Assembly: GCF_900142665.1 (NCBI RefSeq)
Contig: NZ_FRBR01000002.1
Coordinates: 62,001 to 126,000, forward strand
Reading direction: 5' to 3'
From: Roseovarius pacificus
GTDB lineage: Bacteria > Pseudomonadota > Alphaproteobacteria > Rhodobacterales > Rhodobacteraceae
Length of the DNA stretch: 64,000 bases
In this document: piece after piece, positions 52,977-62,112 of the stretch
Layout of the letters: every line of letters starts with the position of its first letter
Numbering within the stretch: the first letter of the stretch is position 1
Notes under the pieces: generated by a model
Seen by the model: only the letters and a program-made list of their open reading frames with translations
Databases searched by the model: none
Told to the model about the DNA's origin: nothing
Translations under genes and position numbers: made by a program

Positions 52977-53749
52977 GACGCTTCTTTCAGGTCTTCGCTG
53001 CGGTCGGCATGGGGGCTGCCGGAATAGATCTGGTCCATCGCCTCCTGATCCAGCTTGTCGGGCGTGTCGTCAAAGATGATCCGGCCATAGCGCATGCCGA
53101 CAATCCGGTCGGTGTAAATCTTGGCCTCGGTGACATTGTGGATGTTGATGAGTACTGGCAGTTTCAACTCACCCGCCAGGTCGCGCAGCAGCCCCATGAT
53201 CTGCTCGGACGTCTTGGGGTCGAGTGATGCGGTGGGTTCGTCCGCCAGCAATATTTCGGGGTCCTGCATCAGTGCACGAACCACGCCGACGCGCTGACGC
53301 TCGCCGCCGGAAAGCTCGTCGGCGCGTTTGTTTGCGTAATGCGCGATGCCGACCCGTTCCATCAGCTCATAAGCGCGACGGATGTCTTTTTTGGGATACC
53401 GGCGCATCACCGCCGCCCATGTGGGGATATACCCGAGCCGCCCGGACTGGACGTTTTCCATGACCGTCAGGCGGTCGACCAGATTGAACCCCTGAAATAC
53501 CATCCCGATTTTGCGCCGTGCCGCGCGAAGTTCGCGACCGCGCAGGCTGGTCAGTTCCGTGCCGTTCAGTTCGATACTGCCCGAGGTGGGTTCCACCAGC
53601 CGGTTGATACAGCGCAGAAGGGTCGATTTGCCCGCGCCGGAAGAGCCGATGACGGACACGACGCTTTCGCCCTCGATGGTCAGGTCGAGGCTTTTCAAAA
53701 CCGGGTTTCCCGTGCCGTATCGTTTGACCAGGTCGGTGATTTTCAACAT
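52973..53749 (-). CDS. phnC: PhnC-like ABC ATPase
   Basis: 258 residues from the ATG at 53749. Walker A IGSSGAGKSTLLRCINRL near 34-51, the Q-loop FQGFNLV, PhnC-type insert (RLTVMENVQSGRLGYIPTW), signature LSGGERQRVGVVRALMQ near 147, Walker B ILLADEPTASLDP near 168, H-loop INIHNVTEAK. PhnC-type ATPases drive phosphonate, phosphite or phosphate-ester import. 56 bp separate it from phnD. Confidence 0.93.
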   Translation of the reverse strand: MLKITDLVKRYGTGNPVLKSLDLTIEGESVVSVIGSSGAGKSTLLRCINRLVEPTSGSIELNGTELTSLRGRELRAARRKIGMVFQGFNLVDRLTVMENVQSGRLGYIPTWAAVMRRYPKKDIRRAYELMERVGIAHYANKRADELSGGERQRVGVVRALMQDPEILLADEPTASLDPKTSEQIMGLLRDLAGELKLPVLINIHNVTEAKIYTDRIVGMRYGRIIFDDTPDKLDQEAMDQIYSGSPHADRSEDLKEAS

Positions 53750-53805
53750 GTATTGGCTCCTTGAAAGGGGCCGATGCCGTGGCACCGGCCCCTGTCGCAC
53801 AGGTC

Positions 53806-54783
53806 TTATTCCGCAGCGAGTCCTTCGGGCGTGTATTCGACGCCGTTCGCCTTCTGGATCTGGCGGATGACCTTCCACTGATCCTTGTAGGTGATCGGAA
53901 TAAATTTGCTGACGCCCGTGAATTCCTCACCCAGGGCCGTTCCCGCGAAATCGAAGCTGAAGAAGGCTTCTTCGATTTTCTTCTTGAGCTCGGGCGCAAG
54001 GTCGTGGGCATAGCCATAAGACGTGGTCGGGAAAGGGTCGCTTTCCCAGACGATGCGAACGTCCGCGGGATCGTAGAGGCCGCGTTCCGCCATCCGGTCG
54101 ACAACCTCGGACGCCACCGGGGCCGCGTCGTAATCGCCCGCCACGACACCCAGCATCGACTGATCGTGCGAACCCGAATAGGTTACCTCGTAATCCTCGT
54201 CCGGCACGATGCCGAGGTCCGGGAACAGCGCCCGCGGCGCGAGGTTGCCGGAATTGGAGGTCGGCGAGGTATGCGCAATGCGCTTGCCGGCCATGTCCGC
54301 CACTTCCTTGATGTCGCTGTCGGCCTGCGTGTAGATTTGCAGTTTGTAGCCGAACTGGCCGTCGTCACCACCCATGATCGCAAAGGGCACGGCGCCGGCG
54401 AGGTTCACCGCGAAGGGCGTGGGGCCGGTTGAAAAACCTGCGATATGCAGACGGCCCGAGCGCATCGCCTCGACCTCGGCCGAGTTCGACTGTACCGCGA
54501 AGAACTGCACGTCCTTGCCGGTCACCTCTTCCAGATGTTCGATGAAGGGGTTCCAGATATCTTCGTAGATCGCCGGATCTTCGACCGGCGTGTAGGCGAA
54601 CACGAGCGTGTCGGGGTCTTTCAGCGCGCTTGGGTCTTCTGGCGCGTCAGCCACGAGATCGCCGTCGGCGTCCGTATATTGGCTGTCGAGCGCTGCCGTC
54701 TCCGTCTCTTGTGCAAAGGCGGACCCCGCCACAAGGGCAAGTGTCGCCAGGAACGTCGTTCCCAATGCCGTCTGTCTGAGCAT
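53806..54783 (-). CDS. phnD: PhnD-like periplasmic binding protein
   Basis: 325 residues from the ATG at 54783 (GGAGGAG upstream). A Sec signal peptide is followed by VFAYTPVEDPAIYEDIWNPFIEHLEEVTGKDVQF. The ligand cradle shows RLHIAGFSTGPTPFAVNLAGAVPFA, AHTSPTSNSGNLAPRALFP and YSGSHDQSMLGVVAGDYDAAPVAS, the family's phosphonate/phosphite signature. The bound compound cannot be told from sequence. Confidence 0.92.
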   Translation of the reverse strand: MLRQTALGTTFLATLALVAGSAFAQETETAALDSQYTDADGDLVADAPEDPSALKDPDTLVFAYTPVEDPAIYEDIWNPFIEHLEEVTGKDVQFFAVQSNSAEVEAMRSGRLHIAGFSTGPTPFAVNLAGAVPFAIMGGDDGQFGYKLQIYTQADSDIKEVADMAGKRIAHTSPTSNSGNLAPRALFPDLGIVPDEDYEVTYSGSHDQSMLGVVAGDYDAAPVASEVVDRMAERGLYDPADVRIVWESDPFPTTSYGYAHDLAPELKKKIEEAFFSFDFAGTALGEEFTGVSKFIPITYKDQWKVIRQIQKANGVEYTPEGLAAE

Positions 54784-54954
54784 GGTTTTCTCCTCCCATA
54801 TATTTTGTCCTGCGCCCGGCTGGCCGGGCTCAGTCATGGGGATGACAGCATTGATATCTGTGATATGCAAGATAAATTCTCTGGAAATTTTGGAAAACCA
54901 AAGTATTTTTTGGGAAGAGCCACAACACGACGATATGTCAGGGAGTTTCCCACC
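54784..54954. promoter_or_regulatory. Divergent control region with DeoR operator candidate
   Basis: TTTGG, AAAA, CCAAA (54889-54902) is a perfect inverted repeat in an AT-rich tract midway between phnD and the DeoR gene, a likely repressor site. A GC hairpin (GCCCGG, CTGG, CCGGGC; 54814-54829) lies in the phnD leader. Confidence 0.5.
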
Positions 54955-55758
54955 GTGACCACACGGCGATACAAGAAGCAGGAACGGCACGAGCAAATCC
55001 TGCTGGAGCTGAAGCTCAAGCCGCATGTCAGGGTTGCCGAACTGGCCAAGCAATTCGGTGTGACCACGGAAACGGTGCGGCGCGACATCGAAGACCTTGG
55101 ACGCGACGGACTTTTGCAGCGCGCGCATGGGGGGGCGTCGGCGCGGCATGCGGGGGCGCATCACGATCTGGATGCGCGGCGGCATCAGCGGGTGGCGGAG
55201 CGTGAGCGTCTTGGGCGGTTTGCGGCCTCGCTGGTGGCGGAGGGGAGTTCGATCATGGTCGATGCCGGGGCCACGACGATGGAGTTCGCGCGCTTCCTGG
55301 CCTTTGCGGAAACGCGGGTGACGGTGATCACGAACAGCCTTCAGGTGGCGATGATCCTGGGGCAGAGCCCGGCGACGGATGTGCGTCTTGCGCCCGGCGA
55401 GTACCTGCCGCGCGAGGCTGCGGTGGTGGGAACGGAAACCTGCGAATACCTGGCCAATTATAACGTAGACGCTTGTTTTATTGGGGCTGCGGGGCTGAGC
55501 GAGGTTGGAGTCACCGAGGCGATAGCCGGGTTCGGGGCGGTCAAGCGGGCCATGATGCGCCAGAGCCGGGCGCGCCATTTCCTGATCGACGCCAGCAAGT
55601 TCGGGCAGACCCATATGACACGGGTCGCGAGCCTTGACGAGATCGGATCGCTCGTCAGTGACCGGCATCCCACGGCGCCGCTTTCCGGGGTGCTGCGGGA
55701 GCGGGGGGTGCGGATGCTGAGCCCCGATATTCAGAAATCCGCGCCTGCCAGAGTGTAG
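54955..55758 (+). CDS. DeoR-family regulator
   Basis: 267 residues from the GTG at 54955, preceded by GGGAG; an ATG at 54935 is out of frame. N-terminal HTH: RHEQILLELKLKPHVRVAELAKQFGVTTETVRRDIEDLGRDGLLQRAHGG. The sugar-phosphate-binding DeoRC domain follows, with VDAGATTMEFARFL, ITNSLQVAMILG and FIGAAGLSEVGVTE. DeoR proteins sense sugar phosphates, so the importer may carry a phosphorylated sugar or glycerol derivative. Divergent from phnDCEE-HAD. Confidence 0.85.
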   Translation: MTTRRYKKQERHEQILLELKLKPHVRVAELAKQFGVTTETVRRDIEDLGRDGLLQRAHGGASARHAGAHHDLDARRHQRVAERERLGRFAASLVAEGSSIMVDAGATTMEFARFLAFAETRVTVITNSLQVAMILGQSPATDVRLAPGEYLPREAAVVGTETCEYLANYNVDACFIGAAGLSEVGVTEAIAGFGAVKRAMMRQSRARHFLIDASKFGQTHMTRVASLDEIGSLVSDRHPTAPLSGVLRERGVRMLSPDIQKSAPARV

Positions 55759-55773
55759 TCCGGCGGGTTTGCG

Positions 55774-55816
55774 TTTCGTACAAAACGTACGAAGTGTACG
55801 CGGGTTTTGTACGAAA
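55774..55816. repeat. Long inverted repeat with four GTAC cores, convergent gap
   Basis: TTTCGTACAAAAC (55774-55786) and GTTTTGTACGAAA (55804-55816) are perfect 13-base arms around 17 bases, which themselves contain GTACGAAGTGTAC. GTAC occurs at 55778, 55787, 55796 and 55809, and again at 55841. It lies between the convergent ends of the DeoR and molybdopterin genes. It may be a bidirectional terminator or a protein-binding array. Confidence 0.6.
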
Positions 55817-55860
55817 TTCGGGGCCCACGGGCAAAGCTGCGTACAACATGGACGCAAGCG

Positions 55861-58170
55861 TCAGGTGTTTTCCAGAATCTCCGGCGGCGCATAGGCTGTC
55901 ACCTCGGGCAGCGGACCGGTGTGAGCCTCGACGCGCACGAGACAGGAATGCGCGGTGGGGCCCTGCGCCAGCCGCGAGGTTCCGGCGTCGCGTGTCACGG
56001 CGTTGGGATTTCCCACACGGCACTGGCCGTCGAGCGGATCGAACCACGCGCCGGTCGCAATCTGGATGACGCCGGGACGGAGCGTTTCGCTGAGACAGAG
56101 ACCCGCGAGGAAGGCGCCCCGGTCGTTGAAGACGCGAACGATGTCCCCTTCGGACAGATCCCGCGCCGCGGCATCGGTCGGGTGCATGGTCAGGGGCACG
56201 CGCCCCCTGATGCGGTCCGACTGACTGACGCTGCCGTGGTCGAGCTGGCTGTGCAGCTTGGTGCGCGGCTGGTTGGAGATCATGTGCAACTCGCCGGGTC
56301 GCGCGGACCCGAGCCATTCGACCGGCGCGGTCCAGGCCGCGTGGCCGGGTGCATCGTCATAGCCGAACCCGGCGACGGTTTCGGAAAACAGTTCGATCCG
56401 GCCCGACGGGGTGTCGAGCGGGTGGGCCTCGGGATCGGCCCGGAAGGCGGAGAGCAGGACCGGCTCGGTTTCGGGCGGGGGCAGTTCGGCCCAGCCCTTT
56501 GACTGGAACTCTTCCCAGCCGGGCAATGCGATGCCCGACGCGGCAACCTGCTGCCGGGTGACATCATAGAGGTGGCGTTGCCAGTCGTCCGGTGTGCGCC
56601 CTTCGGTGAAGGCCTCTTCGCAGCCGAGCCGGGCCGCGATGCCGCGAAAGATGTCATGATCGCTTTTGGCCTCGCCGACGGGGGCGATGGCCTGATCCAT
56701 CACGACCTGATATGTGTCGCGCGGGGTCAGGCCCAGATCGCGGCGTTCCAGCGTCGTGGTGCAGGGCAGGACGATATCGGCGTGTTTGGCGGTGGCGTTC
56801 CAGCACCATTCGTTGACGATGAATGTCTCGCACTGGGGCAGGGCGCGGCGGAACCGGTTCAGATCCTGATGGTGGTGGAAGGGATTGCCCCCGGCCCACC
56901 AGATCATGCGGATATCGGGATAGGTGCGCCGCTGACCGTTGAAATCATAGGCCCCGCCCGGATTTTCCAGCATGTCGCTGATCCGGGCGACGGGGATGAA
57001 ATCGGCAACCGGGTTCCGCCCCTGCGGAAAGGCGGCCATGCGCGGCCAGCTCAGGGACGCGCCAATGAAGTTTTCGGCGGAATAGCCGAACCCGATGCCG
57101 GTGCCGGGCAATCCGATCTGCCCGAGCATCGCGGCAAGGGAAATGGCGGCCCAATAGGCCATTTCGCCGTGATCCTGCCGGGTCAGGGCCCAGGCGATGG
57201 AGATCATCGTCCGCTGCCCCGCCATGCGCCGGGCGAGGGCGCGGATCGTATCGGCGGGCAGATCGCAGAGGTCTGCGGCCCAGTCGGCGGTTTTTGCCTG
57301 CCCGTCGGTCTCGCCGGTCAGATAGGCGGCGAAACGGTCGAAGCCGTGGCAGTAGCGATCGAGGAAAGCGCGGTCATGCAGGTTTTCGGCCAGAAGCGTG
57401 TGGCACAGGGCCAGCATCAGGGCCGTGTCCGACGAGGGGCGCGGCGCGATCCAGTCCGCGCCGGTTTCCTCCAGAAGGTCGGATTTGAGCGGGGAGACAT
57501 TGACGAATTGCACGCCGTTGGCGTGTGCCGCGCGCAGCCCGGCCCTTTGGACGTGCCGACCGGTGCCGCCCTGATTGATCTGTCCGTTCTTCAGCGGGAC
57601 ACCGCCAAACGCGACGAACAGTTCGGCGTTCTGCGCGACGGAGGCCCAGCTGGTCGTATCCTGCACCAGCTGGGTGAAATCGCCGATGACATGCGGGACC
57701 GTCACCTCGGCGGCGGCATAGCTGTAGCTGTTGACCGAGCGCACGAATCCGCCGTTCAGGTTCAGGAAGCGTTTGAGCTGACCCTGGGCGTGGTGGAACC
57801 TGCCCGCGCTGGCCCAGCCATAGGAGCCTGCGAAGATCGCGCCGTTGCCGTGTTGTTCCCGGATGCGGCGCAGCTCCTGCGCGACGATGTCGTTGATCCG
57901 GTCCCAAGTGACGGGGATGAATGCGTCCTCGCCGCGCCGTTCGGACGTGGCGCCGGGGCCGTGTTCCAGCCAGCCCTTGCGCACCATGGGCCGGGTGATC
58001 CGGGTCGGGCCGTCGAGCACGCCGACGATCCCGTGGCCGATGGGGGACGGGTCCGGATCGTGTTCGAAATCGCGCAGGGCGATCACGCGACCGTCCTGAA
58101 CATCGACCCGGTAAGTGCCCCAATGGGCGGTGGTGAATATATCGCGATCCCGGTGAGTCACTTTGGTCAT
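55861..58170 (-). CDS. Molybdopterin oxidoreductase, BisC/TorA-like (biotin-/TMAO-sulfoxide type)
   Basis: 769 residues from the ATG at 58170 (CAGGA upstream), DMSO-reductase family type III. No N-terminal Fe-S cysteines and no Tat signal, so cytoplasmic like biotin sulfoxide reductase. The Mo ligand Ser is in FAGSYGWASAGRFHHAQ near residue 115. GGNPFHHHQDLNRFRRALP and C-terminal ATGAWFDPLDGQCRVGNPNAVT show cofactor contacts. It reduces S- or N-oxides; the presence of bioR/bioYB 40 kb away hints at biotin sulfoxide but does not prove it. Confidence 0.88.
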   Translation of the reverse strand: MTKVTHRDRDIFTTAHWGTYRVDVQDGRVIALRDFEHDPDPSPIGHGIVGVLDGPTRITRPMVRKGWLEHGPGATSERRGEDAFIPVTWDRINDIVAQELRRIREQHGNGAIFAGSYGWASAGRFHHAQGQLKRFLNLNGGFVRSVNSYSYAAAEVTVPHVIGDFTQLVQDTTSWASVAQNAELFVAFGGVPLKNGQINQGGTGRHVQRAGLRAAHANGVQFVNVSPLKSDLLEETGADWIAPRPSSDTALMLALCHTLLAENLHDRAFLDRYCHGFDRFAAYLTGETDGQAKTADWAADLCDLPADTIRALARRMAGQRTMISIAWALTRQDHGEMAYWAAISLAAMLGQIGLPGTGIGFGYSAENFIGASLSWPRMAAFPQGRNPVADFIPVARISDMLENPGGAYDFNGQRRTYPDIRMIWWAGGNPFHHHQDLNRFRRALPQCETFIVNEWCWNATAKHADIVLPCTTTLERRDLGLTPRDTYQVVMDQAIAPVGEAKSDHDIFRGIAARLGCEEAFTEGRTPDDWQRHLYDVTRQQVAASGIALPGWEEFQSKGWAELPPPETEPVLLSAFRADPEAHPLDTPSGRIELFSETVAGFGYDDAPGHAAWTAPVEWLGSARPGELHMISNQPRTKLHSQLDHGSVSQSDRIRGRVPLTMHPTDAAARDLSEGDIVRVFNDRGAFLAGLCLSETLRPGVIQIATGAWFDPLDGQCRVGNPNAVTRDAGTSRLAQGPTAHSCLVRVEAHTGPLPEVTAYAPPEILENT

Positions 58171-58383
58171 TCCTGCTGAACCTGATCGCCAGCCGCTGTG
58201 GCGGGACCGATGGGAGAGGGTGCAGGTCAGTTCAGGGCCAGTGGACGGGAAAGTCAAGGCTTTGGCGGCGGGGCATCGCGCCTTGGGCGGAGACGGGGCC
58301 GCCGCAGGCGATGTTCAGCAGGCGGGGGCGGATCGACCGGCCCCGGCGTATGCGGCAGGTGTGACGGCGATCCCGGTGCGGGG

Positions 58384-59049
58384 TTAGCCGAGTTTCGACA
58401 GGGCGGCGCGGGCGGCGTTATCGACATGGGCGCGACTGAGGCTTTCGGCGCGGGCGGCATCGCGGTCGAGGATCGCCGCGACGAGGGCGGAAAGTTCCTC
58501 GAGCGAGGCTTTGCGCCGCTCGGTGTCGGAGAGCGAAGTGATGCGCAGTTGCGAGACGCGGATATGGATGCTGCGCAGCATGCGGTCGGCGACCTCGTTA
58601 TCGGCGCCTTCCATGAGCACATCGTAAAAGCGCGACTTGGCGGCGATCATCGCGGGCGGCTGTTTGCGGGTATAGGCGGTCATGACCTCGTCGAAGGCCG
58701 ACTGAAAGTCCTGCATCAGCGCGTCGCTCGCGTTTTCGCAGAAGAGCCGGCAGATCAGAGCTTCGAGGGAGGCGCGGACATCGAAGATGGCCTTGGCCTC
58801 TTTGCCGGTCAGTTCCGAGATGATCAGCCCGCGATTGGGCAGGCTGGTCACGAGGCCTTCGTTTTCGAGTTCGCGCAGGGCTTCGCGCAGCGAGGTGCGC
58901 GACACGCCGATGCGGTCGCAGAGGACCCGTTCGACCAGCCGTTCGCCCGGCGCCAGTTCGCCGCGCGCGATGGCGGTTCTCAGGACGTCGGCGACCTGCT
59001 TGCGCAGGCTCGGGCCTGCCACGACCTTGAGGTTATCCTTGATGTCCAC
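58384..59049 (-). CDS. GntR/FCD regulator
   Basis: 221 residues from the GTG at 59049 with GGGAGG 4 nt upstream. N-terminal GntR HTH (LRTAIARGELAPGERLVERVLCDRIGVSRTSLREALRELENEGLV), then an FCD domain with metal-type histidines (SIHIRVSQLR, SRAHVDN). It follows the aldo/keto reductase by 16 bp and is probably co-transcribed with it and the other GntR gene. Confidence 0.85.
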   Translation of the reverse strand: MDIKDNLKVVAGPSLRKQVADVLRTAIARGELAPGERLVERVLCDRIGVSRTSLREALRELENEGLVTSLPNRGLIISELTGKEAKAIFDVRASLEALICRLFCENASDALMQDFQSAFDEVMTAYTRKQPPAMIAAKSRFYDVLMEGADNEVADRMLRSIHIRVSQLRITSLSDTERRKASLEELSALVAAILDRDAARAESLSRAHVDNAARAALSKLG

Positions 59050-59065
59050 GTGTCCTCCCTACTCG

Positions 59066-60046
59066 TTAATGGCCACCGCCCGACAGGGGGCGTGGGGCGT
59101 AGGTTTCGTCGATTCTGGCGATCTCGTCCTCCGAGAGGGTGATGTCCATTGCCGCGACCGCCTCGTCCACCTGCGCCTGCGAGGTCGCGCCGAAGATCGG
59201 CGCGGTCACGCCGGGGCGCTGCAAGGTCCAGGCGAGGGCGATCTGCGAGGCAGTGGCCCGGCGCTCGGCGGCGATCTCTGCAAGGACCTGCTGCACGGCG
59301 AAATCCGCCGCGCGGTAGTAGTGTTTCGTGGTGTAGTCGTCGCTTTTGGTGCGGGGGGTGGCCTGGCCGGGATCGCGCCGGTCGGCGGACAGGAAGCCGC
59401 GCCCCATCGGGCTGAAGGGGATGGTGGCCAGCCCCTCGTGCCGGGCGTAGGGGAGCAATTCGCGTTCGCATTCGCGGTGCGCCGGGTTCAGTTCGCACTG
59501 CATCGAAAGAAAGGCGGGCAGGTTGCGCCGCCGCGCCGTTTCGCGGCACAGGGTGAAGGCCCAGGCGGGCATGGTGGCCGCGCCCACATAGAGCGCCTTT
59601 CCGGCGCGCACGATATCCGCCATTGCGCCGACGAGTTCGTCGATATCGGTATCGGGGTGCCAGATATGGGTCTGGAACAGGTCGACATGGTCCGTTCCCA
59701 GCCGCAGCAGGGAATCGTCGATGGCCTTGAACAGGTGCTTGCGCGAAAAGCTGCGGCCGTTGGGGTGCCCGGCCATGGGGTTGCCGGCCTTGGTGGCGAT
59801 CACCACGCTGTCGCGCGGGTGGTGTTTCAGGACGGTCTGCCCGAGGATGCGTTCGCTTTCGCCGGCGGAATAGAAATCGCAGGTGTCGAAGAAGTTGATC
59901 CCGTGTGACAGCGCGCGGTCGATCACCGGTGCGGCCTCGTCGGCCTCGAGAACCCAGTCGCGCCAGCTTTTGGCGCCGAATCCCATGGCCCCGAGACACA
60001 GGCGCGACACCTTCAGGTTGCTTTTTCCGAAACTCACGTAATCCAA
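59066..60046 (-). CDS. Aldo/keto reductase
   Basis: 326 residues if the TTG at 60046 is used (GAAGGGG upstream). The frame extends to 60145 but overlaps the GntR gene. AKR barrel: FGKSNLKVSRLCLGAMGFG, the Asp/Tyr in DTCDFYSAGESERILG near 52-67, Lys in VIATKAGNP near 80 and His in VDLFQTHIWHPDTD near 117. NADPH site: IPFSPMGRGFLS near 207. It reduces a carbonyl of unknown identity. Confidence 0.85.
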   Translation of the reverse strand: MDYVSFGKSNLKVSRLCLGAMGFGAKSWRDWVLEADEAAPVIDRALSHGINFFDTCDFYSAGESERILGQTVLKHHPRDSVVIATKAGNPMAGHPNGRSFSRKHLFKAIDDSLLRLGTDHVDLFQTHIWHPDTDIDELVGAMADIVRAGKALYVGAATMPAWAFTLCRETARRRNLPAFLSMQCELNPAHRECERELLPYARHEGLATIPFSPMGRGFLSADRRDPGQATPRTKSDDYTTKHYYRAADFAVQQVLAEIAAERRATASQIALAWTLQRPGVTAPIFGATSQAQVDEAVAAMDITLSEDEIARIDETYAPRPLSGGGH

Positions 60047-60074
60047 GGCTGACCCCTTCTGCTTTGCGTTTGGT

Positions 60075-60767
60075 TCATGCGTCGTCGTTCCGGCTCTTGC
60101 GCAGCAGGTCGATGGCGAAGGCTGCGGAGCGTTTGACGTAGTCACGGGTCAGGCGTTCGGCTTTGGCGCCGTCGCGGGCGTGGAAGGCGGCGGAAATCTC
60201 GCGCAGCATTCCCATCGTTTCGGCGCGCCGCTCGGATGAGGCCACCCGCGCGGTGATGGTGCGCAGGAAGGTGATGCGGGTGCGCAGCACCGCAGCCATT
60301 TGCCGCGTGACCTCGTTCCCGGCGCCTTCCATGATCACGTCCGACACCTCGTCCAGGCGGCGGGCGTGAAGCTGGGCCTGCGCGGGTTGGTTGGTGGCCT
60401 CGGCGCGTTCGATGGCCCGGTCCAGGGCTTCCAGGGCCTCCGGACCGGCGCGTTCCGCAAAGAGCCGCGCGGTCGCGGATTCGAGGATCACGCGCGCTTC
60501 GTAAATCTGCGCCGCCTCGCTTACCGATACGCGCGTGACAAAGACGCCCTTGCCCGATTCGCGGGTCACGAGCCCTTCGGCCTCGAGCTCGCGCAGGGCT
60601 TCGCGGACGCTGGTGCGGCTGACGCCGGTGCGATCGGCGAGGGTGCGTTCGACCAGTTTGTCACCGGGTTTGAAGACCTGATTGAGCAGGGCCTCCCTCA
60701 GAACCGCGACAGTTTTTTCGCGCAGCGTTTGCGTGCCGTCTATGGCCCAGTCACCGGTATCGCCCAT
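60075..60767 (-). CDS. GntR/FCD regulator, probable local repressor
   Basis: 230 residues from the ATG at 60767. HTH: VLREALLNQVFKPGDKLVERTLADRTGVSRTSVREALRELEAEGLV, then an FCD domain. It is paralogous to the GntR at 58384. It is first in the minus-strand unit and divergent from the alpha/beta hydrolase operon, with the palindrome TGGTATACCA in the gap. Confidence 0.87.
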   Translation of the reverse strand: MGDTGDWAIDGTQTLREKTVAVLREALLNQVFKPGDKLVERTLADRTGVSRTSVREALRELEAEGLVTRESGKGVFVTRVSVSEAAQIYEARVILESATARLFAERAGPEALEALDRAIERAEATNQPAQAQLHARRLDEVSDVIMEGAGNEVTRQMAAVLRTRITFLRTITARVASSERRAETMGMLREISAAFHARDGAKAERLTRDYVKRSAAFAIDLLRKSRNDDA

Positions 60768-60869
60768 TGGTTTTGCCCTTCGAATCTTCGCGGTTCGCTT
60801 GTGCCGGACATCTGCCTGACAGTCGATAGCATAGTATATTGACAGACGGAGGTCCATCATATTGTATAT

Positions 60870-60879
60870 TGGTATACCA
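60870..60879. promoter_or_regulatory. Candidate GntR/FCD operator
   Basis: TGGTATACCA is a perfect ten-base palindrome of the GT-AC type bound by FCD regulators. It lies within the AT-rich 150-bp divergent gap, 39 bp before the alpha/beta hydrolase start. Nearby TATATTG repeats may extend the site. Confidence 0.6.
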
Positions 60880-60917
60880 TATGACGTAGACGCGGAATCA
60901 GGGGGTGAAAACAGGCC

Positions 60918-61724
60918 ATGCGCACGAAGGACGACCTTATACATTATCGGCGCGAGGGCCGTGGTGCGCCTCTGGTTCTGGTGCATGGCGTCGGGGCCAA
61001 TCTTCGCAGCTGGGATCGCGTGGCGGAGGTGCTGTCGCAGGATTTCGACATCCTGCGCCTCGACCTGCGCGGCCATGGCGATTCGGCGGTGATCGACGGG
61101 GAATATTCGATCGACGCCTTCGCGGCGGACGTGATTCGCATGATGGATGAGGCCGGGGTCGAGCGTGCGCATCTTGCCGGGTTTTCGCTGGGAGGGCTGA
61201 TCGCGCAACGTCTTGCCCATGGCTGGCCCGACCGGTTCGATCGCGTGGTGATCCTTTCGGCCGTTGCCGGGCGCACCGATCAGGAGCGTGAAAAGGTCGT
61301 TTCGCGATTGCAGATGATCCGCGAGGGCGGGATCGAGGCGATTACGGGGGCTGCGCAGGATCGCTGGTTCACCGAGGATTTCGCAAAGCGGAATCCCGAG
61401 GTGATCGAGCGCCGCATCGCCGAACTCAAGGCCGTGGATCTGCCGTCCTACCTGGAGGCTTACCGGGTCTTCGGGACGACGGAGCTTGTGGATACGCTGC
61501 ACGAGATCGCGGCGCCGACGCTGGTCATGACGGGCGAATGCGACGTGGGCTCCAACGTGCGCATGGCGGAGACGATGCACCGTCTCATTCCCGGATCGGA
61601 ACTGCGCATCCTGCCGGGTCTCAAGCACAGCGTTCTTGTCGAGGCGTCGGATCAGCTTGCCGGGTATATCGGCGAATTTCTCAAGCGGGACAGTGAAGGC
61701 AATCAGGGGATGGCAAATGGATAG
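60918..61724 (+). CDS. Alpha/beta hydrolase, enol-lactonase-like
   Basis: 268 residues. VLVHGVGANLRSW (oxyanion), LRLDLRGHGDS, nucleophile elbow LAGFSLGGLIAQRLA with Ser near residue 94, Asp in MTGECDVGS and His in GLKHSVLVE. It resembles 3-oxoadipate enol-lactonase (PcaD) and related lactone or ester hydrolases. The next gene is carboxymuconolactone-decarboxylase-like, as in pca clusters, but other pca genes are not visible. It overlaps that gene by 8 bp. Confidence 0.85.
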   Translation: MRTKDDLIHYRREGRGAPLVLVHGVGANLRSWDRVAEVLSQDFDILRLDLRGHGDSAVIDGEYSIDAFAADVIRMMDEAGVERAHLAGFSLGGLIAQRLAHGWPDRFDRVVILSAVAGRTDQEREKVVSRLQMIREGGIEAITGAAQDRWFTEDFAKRNPEVIERRIAELKAVDLPSYLEAYRVFGTTELVDTLHEIAAPTLVMTGECDVGSNVRMAETMHRLIPGSELRILPGLKHSVLVEASDQLAGYIGEFLKRDSEGNQGMANG

Positions 61725-62112
61725 GCAGCTTTATCAACGCGGGCTGGAAAAGCGCAAGGCGACGCTGGGCGCCGAGTATGTGGAAAATTCCCTGAGCAGG
61801 GCGAGCGATTTTTCCAGGGAGTTTCAGTCGTTCATCACCGAGTATTGCTGGGGCGCGGCATGGGGCGACGAGACATTGGACCCCAGGACGCGCAGCATCA
61901 TGAACCTGACGATGATCGCCGCGCTCAACCGCATGCATGAGTGGGAGCTTCATTTCCGCGGGGCGCTGACCAACGGCGTCACGCAGGACGAACTGAAGGC
62001 GATCCTGACGCAGATTACCATCTATTGCGGCGTGCCCGTGGGCGTGGAGTGCCATCGGATCGCCAACAGCGTGCTTGCGCAAGAGGGCGGCGCGGACAGG
62101 AGGCAGTCATGA
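61717..62112 (+). CDS. Carboxymuconolactone decarboxylase-like protein
   Basis: 131 residues from the ATG at 61717; the frame is open to 61636. CMD fold: YQRGLEKRKATLGAEYVENSL, then EYCWGAAWGDETLDPRTRSIMNLTMIAALNRMHEWELHFRGALTNGVTQDELKAILTQITIYCGVPVG, resembling PcaC. The AhpD-type CxxC is absent, with single Cys residues, so it is a PcaC-like decarboxylase/lyase rather than a peroxidase. Confidence 0.85.
   Translation: MDRQLYQRGLEKRKATLGAEYVENSLSRASDFSREFQSFITEYCWGAAWGDETLDPRTRSIMNLTMIAALNRMHEWELHFRGALTNGVTQDELKAILTQITIYCGVPVGVECHRIANSVLAQEGGADRRQS

Noticed and set aside
56572-58179. A 535-codon plus-strand open frame opposite the molybdopterin oxidoreductase gene
   Set aside because: It is antisense to a clear 769-residue enzyme and shows no family motifs. 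Long antisense frames are expected at this GC content.
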